DNA of 64,000 nucleotides from RGIG5612 sp017511185 (GCA_017511185.1 JAFWLF010000107.1:1-64000), one strand, 5' to 3'. Shown: positions 24,621 through 33,734, counted from the first letter of the stretch. The notes: generated by a model not told the origin, from the sequence alone. Numbers and translations: made by a program.

Positions 24621-25913
24621 ATGAAAATATTAGTTTTAAATGGTAGTCCAAAGGGAGAATACAGTATTACACTGCAGACATGTCTTTTTATTATGCGGCA
24701 TTTTCGGGAACACTCTTTTTCTGTCATTCATGTTGGAGCTCAGATCAAGAGTCTTGAAAAGGATTTTTCAAAAGCAAAGAAGATGCTGGAAGAAGCAGAT
24801 CTGATCCTGTTCTCTTATCCGGTCTATACCTTTCTGGTACCGGCCCAGCTTCACCGGTTTATTGAACTGATGAAAGAAATGCAGGTGAATGTGAAAGGTA
24901 AATATGCAGCACAGATTTCCACTTCCAAGCATTTTTATGATGTTACGGCACATCAGTTTATCATGGACAACTGCAAGGATCTGGGGCTTGAATATCTGGA
25001 AGGCCTTTCCGCTGATATGGATGATCTGAAAAGCAGGAAAGGACAGGCAGATGCGCTGCATTTCTTCCAACGGATCCTGTTTGATATCGCAGCAGAAAGA
25101 GGACAAGTGCCTGGACCGTTTGCAATTCTTAAGGATGTAGTGATCGTAGCAGATCTGGCAGCGGATGATGAGAAGCTTAAGAGGATGATCGACCGCTTCA
25201 TGGAGAACTGTACAGAAGAGGCAAAACTGGTCAACATCCATGATTTTCCGTTTAAAGGCGGATGTATCAGCTGCTTCAACTGTGCATCCACAGGAACGTG
25301 TATCTATAAGGACGGATTTCAGGATCTGCTTCGCAACGAGATCCAGGCGGGCAAAGCAATTGTCTTGGCTTTTACCATTAAAGATCATTCTATGGGATAT
25401 CAGTTCAAATTATATGATGATCGGCAGTTCTGCAATGGACATCGGACGGTTACGATGGGAATGCCGTTTGGCTACTTGGTCAGCGGAAAGCTTTCGACAG
25501 AACGAAATCTTCAGCTTTTAATGGAGGCCAGGGCAGAGGTCGGCGGAAACTATCTGGCCGGGATTGCATCTGATGAATTTGATCTGGATTCTTCCGTAGA
25601 TCAGATGGCAGCAAGCCTCAGCTGGGCCATAGAAAACCATTACACAAAACCGGCGAACTTTTATGGCGTCGGCGGGATGAAGATCTTCCGGGATCTGATC
25701 TATGAGATGCAGGGACTCATGCGGGAAGACTACAAGTTTTATAAGAGCCATGGTCAGCTGGACTTTCCACAGAAGCATAAAGGAAGGATCGCTGCGATGT
25801 ATCTGGTCGGCAGTTTGATGAAAAACCAGAAACTGAAGGCCAAAATGGGCAATAAGATGAACGAGGGCATGATTGCCCCTTATAAGAAAGTATTGAAGAA
25901 AAAGGATAGATGA
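24621..25913 (+). CDS. Two-domain flavodoxin-fold NAD(P)H oxidoreductase
   Basis: A 430-aa protein with two flavodoxin-like regions. The first starts at MKILVLNGSPKGE (FMN-phosphate loop) and has LILFSYPVYTFLVPAQLHRFIEL. The second starts near residue 209 with a GGCISCFNCASTGTCIYKDGF cysteine segment, as in iron-sulfur flavoproteins/NADPH-dependent FMN reductases, and continues with FTIKDHSMGYQFK. The usual family length is about 200 aa, so this is a tandem fusion; the second half lacks its own NGSPR loop, so it probably forms one composite flavin site. Substrate unknown. Confidence 0.78.
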   Translation: MKILVLNGSPKGEYSITLQTCLFIMRHFREHSFSVIHVGAQIKSLEKDFSKAKKMLEEADLILFSYPVYTFLVPAQLHRFIELMKEMQVNVKGKYAAQISTSKHFYDVTAHQFIMDNCKDLGLEYLEGLSADMDDLKSRKGQADALHFFQRILFDIAAERGQVPGPFAILKDVVIVADLAADDEKLKRMIDRFMENCTEEAKLVNIHDFPFKGGCISCFNCASTGTCIYKDGFQDLLRNEIQAGKAIVLAFTIKDHSMGYQFKLYDDRQFCNGHRTVTMGMPFGYLVSGKLSTERNLQLLMEARAEVGGNYLAGIASDEFDLDSSVDQMAASLSWAIENHYTKPANFYGVGGMKIFRDLIYEMQGLMREDYKFYKSHGQLDFPQKHKGRIAAMYLVGSLMKNQKLKAKMGNKMNEGMIAPYKKVLKKKDR

Positions 25914-25914
25914 A

Positions 25915-26646
25915 ATGCAGACAAACGTTGAAAAGATGAATTTCTTCAATGAAATAAAAAAGGATAAGGCTTTATACGCCGATATGCTGGAATCACTCCG
26001 GCAGGAGGATGCAGAAATCCTTCACGATTCCAAAACAGCTCTTCTTCTGCAATTGAAAAGCTGGCCGCTTTATTTACTGGCAGCAACGGATCTGGAAGAG
26101 GGAAAGAGTCTTTTGCAGGGCCTGACATCGAATGAAGATGGTGAGATTGTACTGGTGCTGCGGGGAAAGGACCTGAATACCTACGCTCTTTCATTAGGGT
26201 ATCAGACTTCAGGGCCATGTTATCAGACTCTTTATGAGAAAAAAGAACCAATTCAGGCAAAAAGCAATCTGGTCATCCGGCATCCGGAACGGGAAGAATA
26301 TGGAATAATCAGTAAAACGTACACGCTTAATATCAGCGAAGAAGAGGTCTATGCAAGCATTGACCGGCCGGAATTTGCTGCTGGTTATGCAGATGGAAAA
26401 TTGGCAGGATTCATTGGTCTGCATGCAGAAGGTTCCATTGGAATGCTCCATGTTATGGATGAGTTCCGCGGGAGAGGGTATGCCTGGGATTTGTCGGCTC
26501 ATATGGTCAATGGCCGCATGGCAGCCGGAGCCTATCCTTATGGTCAGGTGTATGATGATAATGAGGCTTCGATTTCCCTGCAGCAGAAGATGGGAATGAC
26601 TTTTTCAAAAGATTTTATATATTGGATGTGGAAACCGGCTTCTTAG
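25915..26646 (+). CDS. GNAT family N-acetyltransferase
   Basis: A 243-aa protein with the acetyl-CoA binding pattern of GNAT enzymes in its C-terminal half: FIGLHAEGSIGMLHVMDEFRGRGYAWDL (motif A, RGRGYA) around residues 165-195 and NEASISLQQKMGM near 220. The N-terminal half is a degenerate GNAT-like region. It starts one base after the flavoprotein stop, hence coupled. Acceptor substrate unknown. Confidence 0.82.
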   Translation: MQTNVEKMNFFNEIKKDKALYADMLESLRQEDAEILHDSKTALLLQLKSWPLYLLAATDLEEGKSLLQGLTSNEDGEIVLVLRGKDLNTYALSLGYQTSGPCYQTLYEKKEPIQAKSNLVIRHPEREEYGIISKTYTLNISEEEVYASIDRPEFAAGYADGKLAGFIGLHAEGSIGMLHVMDEFRGRGYAWDLSAHMVNGRMAAGAYPYGQVYDDNEASISLQQKMGMTFSKDFIYWMWKPAS

Positions 26647-26656
26647 GTTTGAATAA

Positions 26657-26676
26657 ATCATTCTGAATGGAATGAT
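26657..26676 (+). terminator. Hairpin after GNAT gene
   Basis: Perfect 7-bp stem ATCATTC/GAATGAT with 6-base loop, but no T run; weak or factor-assisted terminator. Confidence 0.45.
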
Positions 26677-26683
26677 GGGCTGC

Positions 26684-26817
26684 CTTGACTAAAAGTTGGA
26701 AGCAGAAAAATTGCGTAAGTGACTCACTTTTTAGTCAAAAAACTGCAAAAAAGCATAAAAATTGCGTAAGTGACCTGTAAAACAATGTTTTTTGAGTCAC
26801 TTGCGCAATTTTTCTGC
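26684..26817. repeat. Interleaved direct and inverted repeats abutting tRNA-Leu
   Basis: Copy 1 (26702-26726, 25 bp) recurs inverted at 26793-26817 with one mismatch, and its first 22 bp recur directly at 26753-26774 with one mismatch. A further inverted pair TTGACTAAAA (26684-26693) and TTTTTAGTCAA (26729-26739) flanks copy 1. The inverted copy overlaps the last three bases of the tRNA-Leu. Read on the minus strand, the tRNA is followed by an arm that can pair with either of two downstream arms. No transposase is present; it may be a duplicated terminator or a small mobile palindrome. Confidence 0.75.
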
Positions 26818-26898
26818 GGAGGATGGGACTTGAACCCACACGCTGTAGCCAGCACAAGATCCTTAGTCTTGCTCGTCTGCCAGTTCCGACACCTCCGC
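26815..26898 (-). tRNA. tRNA-Leu (AAG)
   Basis: An 84-nt class II tRNA on the minus strand with a long variable arm. Acceptor stem GCGGAGG/CCTCCGC, discriminator A. The anticodon stem CAAGA/TCTTG encloses loop CTAAGGA, so the anticodon is AAG, with T33 and G37. A34 in tRNA-Leu is uncommon in bacteria and would need TadA-type deamination to inosine or direct reading. CCA is not encoded. Confidence 0.88.
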
Positions 26899-26928
26899 AT
26901 GCGCGATTTCTCGGAAAACGCAAAAGTT

Positions 26929-26956
26929 ATTATAACATATCTTTTTTCGTTTTCAA
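26929..26956 (-). promoter_or_regulatory. Promoter of tRNA-Leu
   Basis: On the minus strand TTGAAA (26956-26951) and TATAAT (26934-26929) with a 16-base spacer, ending 31 bases before the tRNA. Confidence 0.65.
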
Positions 26957-27176
26957 CGATTATTTTTAGGGCAAAAGGACTTTTCACAGTTTTTGGGACT
27001 GCATTAGCGAAAAAGAGCAGGGAAAACGAAGAAAAATATGGGCATTCTGTAACAATCGTGATACGGAAATGTCCTTTTTTTTATTCAATCTTTTATAAGG
27101 TTTCTCTATGAACATTGCGTTTTTCGTGATAAAATATCATCGTCACTTTTTGTGCACATTTCAGGAGGATGAATCA

Positions 27177-30100
27177 ATGGAGACTAAAAAGATCAAGAAG
27201 GTATTGGTCGCAAACCGTGGAGAGATAGCTACACGTGTCCTAAGGGCATGCTACGATCTGGGACTGAATACGGTTGCAATCTACTCAAAAGAAGATATTT
27301 ACAGCGAACACCGTATTAAAGCTGACGAAGCTTATATGATCGGTGAGAGCTTAAGCCCATTGGGGGCATACCTGGCAATTGACGAGATCGTGGATCTTGC
27401 CAAAAGAAAAAAAGTGGATGCGATCCACCCGGGTTATGGCTTTCTTGCTGAGAATGCTGATTTTGCAAAAGCCTGTGAAGATGCCGGCATCATCTTTATC
27501 GGACCGAACTCTAAGGTCCTGGGGCAGATGGGCGATAAACTTTCTGCAAAAGAAATGGCTCTGGCATGCAATGTGCCAACGATTCCTGGCAGCACAGAAC
27601 CATTGAAAGATGCAGATGAGGCTCTTGCAAAAGCAACAGAATATGGATTCCCTATTATTCTGAAGGCAGCAGCAGGCGGCGGCGGCCGTGGTATGAGAAG
27701 CTGCTTTACACCGGAAGAAGTGAAACCGGCTTTTGAGCTGGTACAGTCGGAAGCCAAGAAAGCTTTTGGCAACGACAATATCTTTATCGAGAAATTCCTG
27801 GTTGAACCAAAACATATCGAGGTACAGATCCTCGCTGATAAATATGGCAATACGGTTCATCTGTTCGAACGTGACTGCTCCCTGCAGAGACGTTATCAGA
27901 AAGTTGTTGAGTATACTCCGGCATGGTCTCTTCCGGAAGAAGTCAGAAAATCTATCTGCGATGATGCTGTCAAGATCGCTAAAGCTGTTAATTATGAGAA
28001 TGCCGGTACAGTTGAATTTCTGGTAGACAGGAGCGGTGATCATTACTTCATCGAAGTGAACCCGAGAATCCAGGTGGAACATACCGTTACTGAAATGGTT
28101 ACTGGTATCGATCTGGTCCGTGCGCAGATTCTGGTCGCAGAAGGCAAAGAACTGTCCGATCCGATGATCGGCATTACAAAACAGGAAGATGTAACCACCC
28201 GTGGTTATGCTATCCAGTGCCGTATCACGACAGAAGATCCGGCTAACAATTTTGCACCGGATACCGGTAAGATCACTGCATACCGCGCAGCAGGGGGTAA
28301 CGGTGTTCGTTTGGACGGTGCAAACACATATGTTGGCTCTGTCATTACTCCATATTATGACAGCCTTCTGGTGAAGGTTACCTGCTATGACTCCACTTTC
28401 GATGGTGCAGCAAGAAAAGCCCTGCGCGCTATTACAGAAACAACTATCCGTGGCGTCAAGACCAATGTCGGATTCCTGAGTAACATCCTGACGAATGAAA
28501 CTTTCCTTCAGGGAAGATGCTATACCAAATTTATTGATGATACACCTGCATTGTTTGACCTTCCTGGCAGCAAGGACCGTGCAACCAGAATGCTGAAATA
28601 CATCGGCAATATCGTTGTCAATGATCCGACGGCCGGCAGAAAACTGTATGATACTCCGCGTTTTGTAAAAACCAGCGGACAGCCGCCAAAAGACGGACTG
28701 AAACAGCTTCTTGATGCAAAAGGTCCGGAAGCAGTCAGAGACTGGGTTCTGGCGCAGAAGAAACTTCTTGTTACGGATACCACAATGCGTGATGCGCACC
28801 AGAGCCTTCTGGCTACCCGCGTCCGTACCCGTGATATGGTGAAGGGCGCAGATGCTATGGCCGAGATTCTGGCAGATGCATTCTCCTTTGAGATGTGGGG
28901 CGGGGCAACGTTTGATACAGCTTATCGTTTCCTGTATGAAGATCCATGGGAGAGGCTGGACCTTCTTCGTAAGGAGATCCCGAACGTACTGTTCCAGATG
29001 CTGCTGCGTGGTTCCAACCTGCTTGGTTATTCAAGCTATCCGGACAATCAGGTTCGGAAGTTTATCGAAGAAAGCGCAAAGGGCGGCATTGATGTCTTCC
29101 GTGTATTTGACTCCCTGAACTGGATCCCGAATATGGAAATTGCTATGGATGAAGTTCTGAAGCAGAACAAGATCCTGGAAGCAACCATGTGCTACACGGG
29201 TGATATTTCCGATCCGAGAAAAGACAAATATACATTGGATTATTATGTCGGCATGGCAAAAGAACTAGAGAGAAGAGGAGCACATACGCTCTGCATCAAA
29301 GATATGTCCGGTCTTTTGAAACCATATGCGGCAAAGAAACTGATCAAGGCATTAAAAGATGAAATTGGCATTCCGGTCCATCTGCATACGCATGATACTT
29401 CCGGCAACCAGGTGGCAACATGCCTGTTTGCTGCAGAAGCAGGCGTAGATATCGTAGACCTTGCTATTTCTTCTATGTCCAGCCTGACCAGCCAGCCGTC
29501 CATGAACTCTGTTGTTTCTGCATTAAAAGGAAATGAGAGAGACACCGGCCTGAATATTCATCAGTTAGAGCCTCTGAGTGAGTACTGGGAGGACATCCGT
29601 CTTCGTTATGATTCCTTCGAATCCGACCTGAAGACCCCTCTGACAGATATCTACCGCTATGAGATTCCTGGAGGACAGTACACGAACCTGCGTCCGCAGG
29701 TCCAGAGCCTTGGCTTAGGTCACCGTTTTAACGAAGTCCGTGAAATGTTCGTTACGGTCAATCAGATGCTGGGCGATATCGTGAAGGTTACTCCATCCTC
29801 CAAGATGGTGGGTGACCTGGCAATCTTTATGGTACAGAACGATCTTACCGCAGAAAACATTGTAGAGAAAGGTGCCGGACTTGCATTCCCTGACAGCGTT
29901 GTCAGCTACTTCAAGGGTATGATGGGACAGCCGACCTGGGGATTCCCGGAAGATCTGCAGAAAGTCGTCCTGAAAGGTGAAGAACCAATTACCTGCCGTC
30001 CTGGCGATCTTCTGGATCCGATCAACTTTGATGAAGTCAGAGAACACTTGAAAGAGTTCAAAGACGAAGATCAGATCACAGACCGTGACCTGGTCGGATG

Positions 30101-30611
30101 GGTTATGTTCCCTAAGGTTGTCGAAGACTTCTATAAGAAGAGAAAAGAGTATGGCTATATCACCAGACTTGGAAGCCATGTGTTCTTCCATGGTCTGGCT
30201 GTTGGCGAAACGAATAAAGTTAATATTGAAGATGGTAAGACACTTGTCATCAAATACCTTGGCAAGGGTGATCTGGATAATGACGGATACCGTACGGTTC
30301 ATTTTGAATTGAATGGATCACTTCGTGATGTCAAGGTCCGCGATAATACTGCTTCTGAGCACGTGGTCAACATTGAAATGGCAGATCCGAATGATAAGAG
30401 CCAGGTTGGCGCTTCTATTCCGGGTGCTGTATCCAAGATCAATGTAAAGGTTGGCGATGTGGTCAAAGAAAATGATATTCTGGCTGTCGTGGAAGCAATG
30501 AAGATGGAGACTTCTGTCACCGCAAGAATGGCTGGAACTATCGAAGAGGTCCTGGTCAAACCGAACGATACGGTAAAGGCAGGACAGTTACTGATCAGAA
30601 TCAAATCCTGA
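27177..30611 (+). CDS. pyc: Pyruvate carboxylase
   Basis: Biotin enzyme converting pyruvate, bicarbonate and ATP to oxaloacetate (1144 aa, single-chain type). Order of domains: biotin carboxylase with KVLVANRGEIATR at the N-terminus, the AAGGGGRGM ATP loop and the EVNPRIQVEHTVTE segment; carboxyltransferase with TTMRDAHQSLLATR and FDSLNWI; biotinyl domain with EAMKMET near the C-terminus. ATG 27177 has AGGAGG 6-8 bases before it, so the longer frame from 27108 is not used. Monocistronic with its own terminator. Confidence 0.98.
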   Translation: METKKIKKVLVANRGEIATRVLRACYDLGLNTVAIYSKEDIYSEHRIKADEAYMIGESLSPLGAYLAIDEIVDLAKRKKVDAIHPGYGFLAENADFAKACEDAGIIFIGPNSKVLGQMGDKLSAKEMALACNVPTIPGSTEPLKDADEALAKATEYGFPIILKAAAGGGGRGMRSCFTPEEVKPAFELVQSEAKKAFGNDNIFIEKFLVEPKHIEVQILADKYGNTVHLFERDCSLQRRYQKVVEYTPAWSLPEEVRKSICDDAVKIAKAVNYENAGTVEFLVDRSGDHYFIEVNPRIQVEHTVTEMVTGIDLVRAQILVAEGKELSDPMIGITKQEDVTTRGYAIQCRITTEDPANNFAPDTGKITAYRAAGGNGVRLDGANTYVGSVITPYYDSLLVKVTCYDSTFDGAARKALRAITETTIRGVKTNVGFLSNILTNETFLQGRCYTKFIDDTPALFDLPGSKDRATRMLKYIGNIVVNDPTAGRKLYDTPRFVKTSGQPPKDGLKQLLDAKGPEAVRDWVLAQKKLLVTDTTMRDAHQSLLATRVRTRDMVKGADAMAEILADAFSFEMWGGATFDTAYRFLYEDPWERLDLLRKEIPNVLFQMLLRGSNLLGYSSYPDNQVRKFIEESAKGGIDVFRVFDSLNWIPNMEIAMDEVLKQNKILEATMCYTGDISDPRKDKYTLDYYVGMAKELERRGAHTLCIKDMSGLLKPYAAKKLIKALKDEIGIPVHLHTHDTSGNQVATCLFAAEAGVDIVDLAISSMSSLTSQPSMNSVVSALKGNERDTGLNIHQLEPLSEYWEDIRLRYDSFESDLKTPLTDIYRYEIPGGQYTNLRPQVQSLGLGHRFNEVREMFVTVNQMLGDIVKVTPSSKMVGDLAIFMVQNDLTAENIVEKGAGLAFPDSVVSYFKGMMGQPTWGFPEDLQKVVLKGEEPITCRPGDLLDPINFDEVREHLKEFKDEDQITDRDLVGWVMFPKVVEDFYKKRKEYGYITRLGSHVFFHGLAVGETNKVNIEDGKTLVIKYLGKGDLDNDGYRTVHFELNGSLRDVKVRDNTASEHVVNIEMADPNDKSQVGASIPGAVSKINVKVGDVVKENDILAVVEAMKMETSVTARMAGTIEEVLVKPNDTVKAGQLLIRIKS

Positions 30612-30630
30612 CAGCTGCATAAAAAAAGAA

Positions 30631-30659
30631 CAAGGCGCTTCTGCGGAAGCGCTTTGTTT
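30631..30659 (+). terminator. Intrinsic terminator after pyc
   Basis: CAAGGCGCTT pairs with AAGCGCTTTG around a 6-base loop, followed by TTTC. It lies upstream of the feoB start and shows that the feoB frame opening here is not translated that early. Confidence 0.75.
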
Positions 30660-30677
30660 CACATTTTGGAGAATGAC

Positions 30678-33131
30678 ATGACGGAGCAGTCTTCCTGTAA
30701 TGGAAATTGTATAGGGTGTGCACTTCATAAGGGAGAGGATCCAAATAAGAAAAAAACCTTACGAGATCTGAAAATATCCCAAAGTGCGATCATTAAAGAA
30801 GTGGGTGGCACAGGTTCTCTGCGCCAGCATTTTCTTGATATGGGCGTGATCCCGGAAGCGCAGGTCACGCTGATCAAATATGCGCCATTGGGAGATCCGG
30901 CGGAATATATGATCCATGGTTATGAACTTACACTCCGCAATAAAGACGCAGAACAGATACTGATCGGAGAACCTTATTTCGCGGAAGAAGCGGAAAGTGA
31001 AAATCTTCATGCGCATACACACCGGGAGGATTCTGAAAAAGAGTTGCTGACTGAATCAGAACATCCGGGATTTGGAGAAGGTGGTAAGTATCATGCAAAA
31101 GGGGATGGGGAGGCCCTTCCAAAAGGAACCGTGCTGACCTTTGCGCTTGCCGGAAACCAGAACAGTGGTAAAACGACATTATTTAACCAGTTGACCGGCT
31201 CCAATCAGCATGTTGGAAACTTCCCTGGAGTTACCGTTGACAGGAAAAGCGGAGGCATCAAAGATCATGCACAGACAGAAGTGACGGATCTTCCGGGTAT
31301 TTATTCTTTATCTCCATACAGCGAAGAGGAAGTTGTTTCCCGTCAGTTTATCCTGCATGAACATCCTAAGGGCATCATCAATATTGTTGACGCAACCAAT
31401 ATTGAACGAAATCTTTATCTGACCATGCAGCTGATGGAACTGGAGGTTCCGATCTGCCTGGCTCTGAATATGATGGATGAAGTCCGTGCAAACGGAGGCA
31501 CCATCGATGTTAATAAAATGGAAGACCTTTTAGGAATACCGGTCGTGCCGATTTCTGCCGCCAAAAATGAAGGTATTCATGAATTGGTCCATCATGCGAT
31601 CCATGTAGCTTCTTATCAGGAAAAACCAGGCAGGACGGATTTCTGCAGTTCTGATAAAAATGGCGGTGCCGTGCACAGGTGTCTTCACAGTATTATGCAC
31701 CTGATCGAAGATCATGCAAAAGCAGCACAGATCCCGGTCCGTTTTGCAGCCAGTAAGCTGGCGGAAGGCGACAAACTGGTGGAGGATGCCCTGCATCTGA
31801 CACAAAATGAAAAAGAAACCATTGAACATATTATTCTTCAGATGGAAGAAGAAAGAGGACTGGACCGCGCAGCAGCCATTGCAGATATGCGTTTTTCCTT
31901 TATTTTTGATCTTTGCCGGCAATGCGTTGTGAAGCCAAAAGAGAGCAAGGAGCATAAATTCAGCCAGAAGATCGATAAGATCTTGACCGGAAAATGGACA
32001 GCTATTCCTCTGTTTATTCTGATCATGGGACTGGTCTTTTATCTGACTTTCAGCGTTATTGGCGGCGGTTTGCAGGGATTGCTGGAAATGGGAATCGGGG
32101 CCTTGCAGAGTCTTGTGGACACTGCAATGACGGTTGGCAATGTCAATCCGGTCATTCATTCCCTTGTGATAGAAGGCATCTTCAGCGGTGTCGGAAGCGT
32201 GCTTTCCTTTATTCCGATCATCGTGGTTTTATTTCTGTTCTTGTCACTGCTGGAAGATACCGGATATATGGCCCGTGTGGCTTTTGTGATGGATAAACTG
32301 CTTCGGAAGATCGGTCTTTCCGGGAAAAGCATTGTTCCAATGCTGATTGGCTTTGGATGTACAGTTCCGGGTGTTATGGCAACCAGAACGCTTGCTTCAG
32401 AGCGGGACAGAAAAATGACGATCATCCTGACTCCATTTATGAGCTGTTCGGCAAAACTTCCAATCTACGGCTTTTTTGCACAGGCCTTTTTCCCAAAGAT
32501 TGCCTGGCTGATCATGGTGATAATGTATATTATCGGCATTCTGACAGGAATCGTTGTGGCGCTTATTTCCAAAAAGACAGCTTTTCGTGGAGAAGCGGTG
32601 CCATTTGTAATGGAACTGCCGAATTACCGCCTCCCGGGTATTATTAATGTCCTGCATCTAATGTGGGACAAAACCAAAGACTTTCTGAAGAGAGCCTTTA
32701 CAGTGATCCTTATCGCAACCATTGTGATCTGGTTCCTGCGAACTTTTAATTTCCACTTGTCCATGGTGAACGATTCATCACAGTCCATGCTTTCTGTGAT
32801 CGCCGGATTCCTGGCACCGCTCTTTAAACCACTCGGGTTTGGAGACTGGCGTATTGTTACAGCTCTGATCACCGGCTTTATGGCAAAGGAAAGTGTTGTT
32901 TCTACCGTTACAGTTTTGTTCGGAAGTGTTGGAGCACTGCTGAGTGCTTATTCTCCGTTGACGATCTTTGCTTTGCTGACATTCTGTCTGCTTTATACTC
33001 CTTGCGTAGCGGCGGTCGTTTCGATCCGTCGGGAACTCGGGTGGAAGTGGAGCAGCGGCATTGTGATCGGCCAGTGTCTGGTGGCTTATGCTGTTTCCGG
33101 TATTGTGGCTTTGATCGGCTTACTCTTGTAA
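30678..33131 (+). CDS. feoB: Ferrous iron transporter, FeoA-FeoB fusion
   Basis: Membrane GTPase-linked Fe2+ importer (817 aa). A Cys-rich head (CNGNCIGCALHKG) is followed by a FeoA SH3-like domain (about 27-100), a His/Glu linker (about 101-148), the G domain with P-loop GNQNSGKT at 159-166 and VTDLPGIYSL, and the FeoB membrane core with two Gate motifs (one including GCTVPGVMATR) and about ten helices. FeoA and FeoB are usually separate genes. ATG 30678 has GGAG 6-7 bases upstream. No metal box like that at 1579 precedes it. Confidence 0.95.
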   Translation: MTEQSSCNGNCIGCALHKGEDPNKKKTLRDLKISQSAIIKEVGGTGSLRQHFLDMGVIPEAQVTLIKYAPLGDPAEYMIHGYELTLRNKDAEQILIGEPYFAEEAESENLHAHTHREDSEKELLTESEHPGFGEGGKYHAKGDGEALPKGTVLTFALAGNQNSGKTTLFNQLTGSNQHVGNFPGVTVDRKSGGIKDHAQTEVTDLPGIYSLSPYSEEEVVSRQFILHEHPKGIINIVDATNIERNLYLTMQLMELEVPICLALNMMDEVRANGGTIDVNKMEDLLGIPVVPISAAKNEGIHELVHHAIHVASYQEKPGRTDFCSSDKNGGAVHRCLHSIMHLIEDHAKAAQIPVRFAASKLAEGDKLVEDALHLTQNEKETIEHIILQMEEERGLDRAAAIADMRFSFIFDLCRQCVVKPKESKEHKFSQKIDKILTGKWTAIPLFILIMGLVFYLTFSVIGGGLQGLLEMGIGALQSLVDTAMTVGNVNPVIHSLVIEGIFSGVGSVLSFIPIIVVLFLFLSLLEDTGYMARVAFVMDKLLRKIGLSGKSIVPMLIGFGCTVPGVMATRTLASERDRKMTIILTPFMSCSAKLPIYGFFAQAFFPKIAWLIMVIMYIIGILTGIVVALISKKTAFRGEAVPFVMELPNYRLPGIINVLHLMWDKTKDFLKRAFTVILIATIVIWFLRTFNFHLSMVNDSSQSMLSVIAGFLAPLFKPLGFGDWRIVTALITGFMAKESVVSTVTVLFGSVGALLSAYSPLTIFALLTFCLLYTPCVAAVVSIRRELGWKWSSGIVIGQCLVAYAVSGIVALIGLLL

Positions 33132-33153
33132 GATCCTCTTTCGAGATCTTTAT
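33130..33153 (+). terminator. Weak terminator after feoB
   Basis: AAGATC (33130-33135) pairs with GATCTT (33145-33150), overlapping the feoB stop, with a short T run. Confidence 0.45.
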
Positions 33154-33172
33154 AGATATCAGTTTCTGTATT

Positions 33173-33191
33173 TGTTATAATTTGCGGCGTG
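33173..33191 (+). promoter_or_regulatory. Extended -10 promoter placed for leaderless gtrA mRNA
   Basis: TGTTATAAT at 33173-33181 is an extended -10 element (TGn plus consensus TATAAT). Transcription should begin near 33188, one base before the GTG start at 33189. Confidence 0.55.
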
Positions 33192-33614
33192 GAAAAAATA
33201 AAACAGCTTTGGATCAAGTATAAGGAGATCATCAGTTATCTGTTCTTCGGATTTGTAACAACGGTGGTCAATTATGGCGTGTTCGCGCTCTGCGGACATG
33301 TTTTTCATCTTGATGTTGTTTATTCCAATGCCATTGCATGGGTCGTGGCTGTCATTGTTGCCTATGTAACAAACAAACTCTGGGTCTTTGACAGCAAAAA
33401 ACACGATTCCAAAACAATTGCGAAAGAGTTTGCGGAATTTGTCGTTGCTAGACTGATCACACTTGGTATTGAGACACTGCTGCTTTGGATCTTTGTTGAT
33501 AAGCTTGGCGTGAACGATCTGATCATGAAGATCATTACAAATATCATTGTTGTGATCCTGAATTATATTTTCAGCAAATTCATCATTTTCCGGAAAAAGA
33601 AAAAGGAGGAATAA
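33189..33614 (+). CDS. GtrA family membrane protein (polyprenyl-phosphate sugar flippase-like)
   Basis: A 141-aa protein with four membrane helices. GtrA/GtcA proteins are thought to flip polyprenyl-phosphate-linked sugars across the membrane. Family segments are YLFFGFVTTVVNYGVF and VAYVTNKLWVFDS, with a basic C-terminal tail. The only usable start is GTG 33189, which has no ribosome site. A CsbB-type glycosyltransferase and YfhO follow 1.1 kb downstream, consistent with one glycosylation pathway. Confidence 0.87.
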   Translation: MEKIKQLWIKYKEIISYLFFGFVTTVVNYGVFALCGHVFHLDVVYSNAIAWVVAVIVAYVTNKLWVFDSKKHDSKTIAKEFAEFVVARLITLGIETLLLWIFVDKLGVNDLIMKIITNIIVVILNYIFSKFIIFRKKKKEE

Positions 33615-33651
33615 AAAAAGCAGCCATCCCGCAAAGGATCACTGCTTCTTT
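33613..33651. terminator. Bidirectional terminator between gtrA and tRNA-Thr
   Basis: AAGCAG/CTGCTT with inner ATCC/GGAT, flanked by A and T runs, serves gtrA rightward and tRNA-Thr leftward. Confidence 0.75.
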
Positions 33652-33655
33652 TCCG

Positions 33656-33729
33656 AGCTACTGGCCAGAATCGAACTGGTGACCTCGTCATTACCAATGA
33701 CGCGCTCATACCGACTGAGCTACAGTAGC
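33656..33729 (-). tRNA. tRNA-Thr (GGT)
   Basis: A 74-nt cloverleaf on the minus strand. Acceptor GCTACTG/CAGTAGC, anticodon stem CGTCA/TGACG with loop TTGGTAA, giving GGT; T arm with GGTTCGA-like loop (AGTTCGATT). CCA not encoded. Confidence 0.93.
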
Positions 33730-33734
33730 ATAGG

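Noticed and set aside
26770..27111. Possible 113-aa protein overlapping the tRNA-Leu
   Set aside because: It reads across the antisense of a tRNA and repeats, has no recognisable domain and no ribosome site.
27108..27176. Longer N-terminus of pyruvate carboxylase
   Set aside because: The AGGAGG site and family alignment place the start at 27177.
30654..30677. Earlier TTG start of feoB
   Set aside because: It lies in the pyc terminator; GGAG supports ATG 30678.
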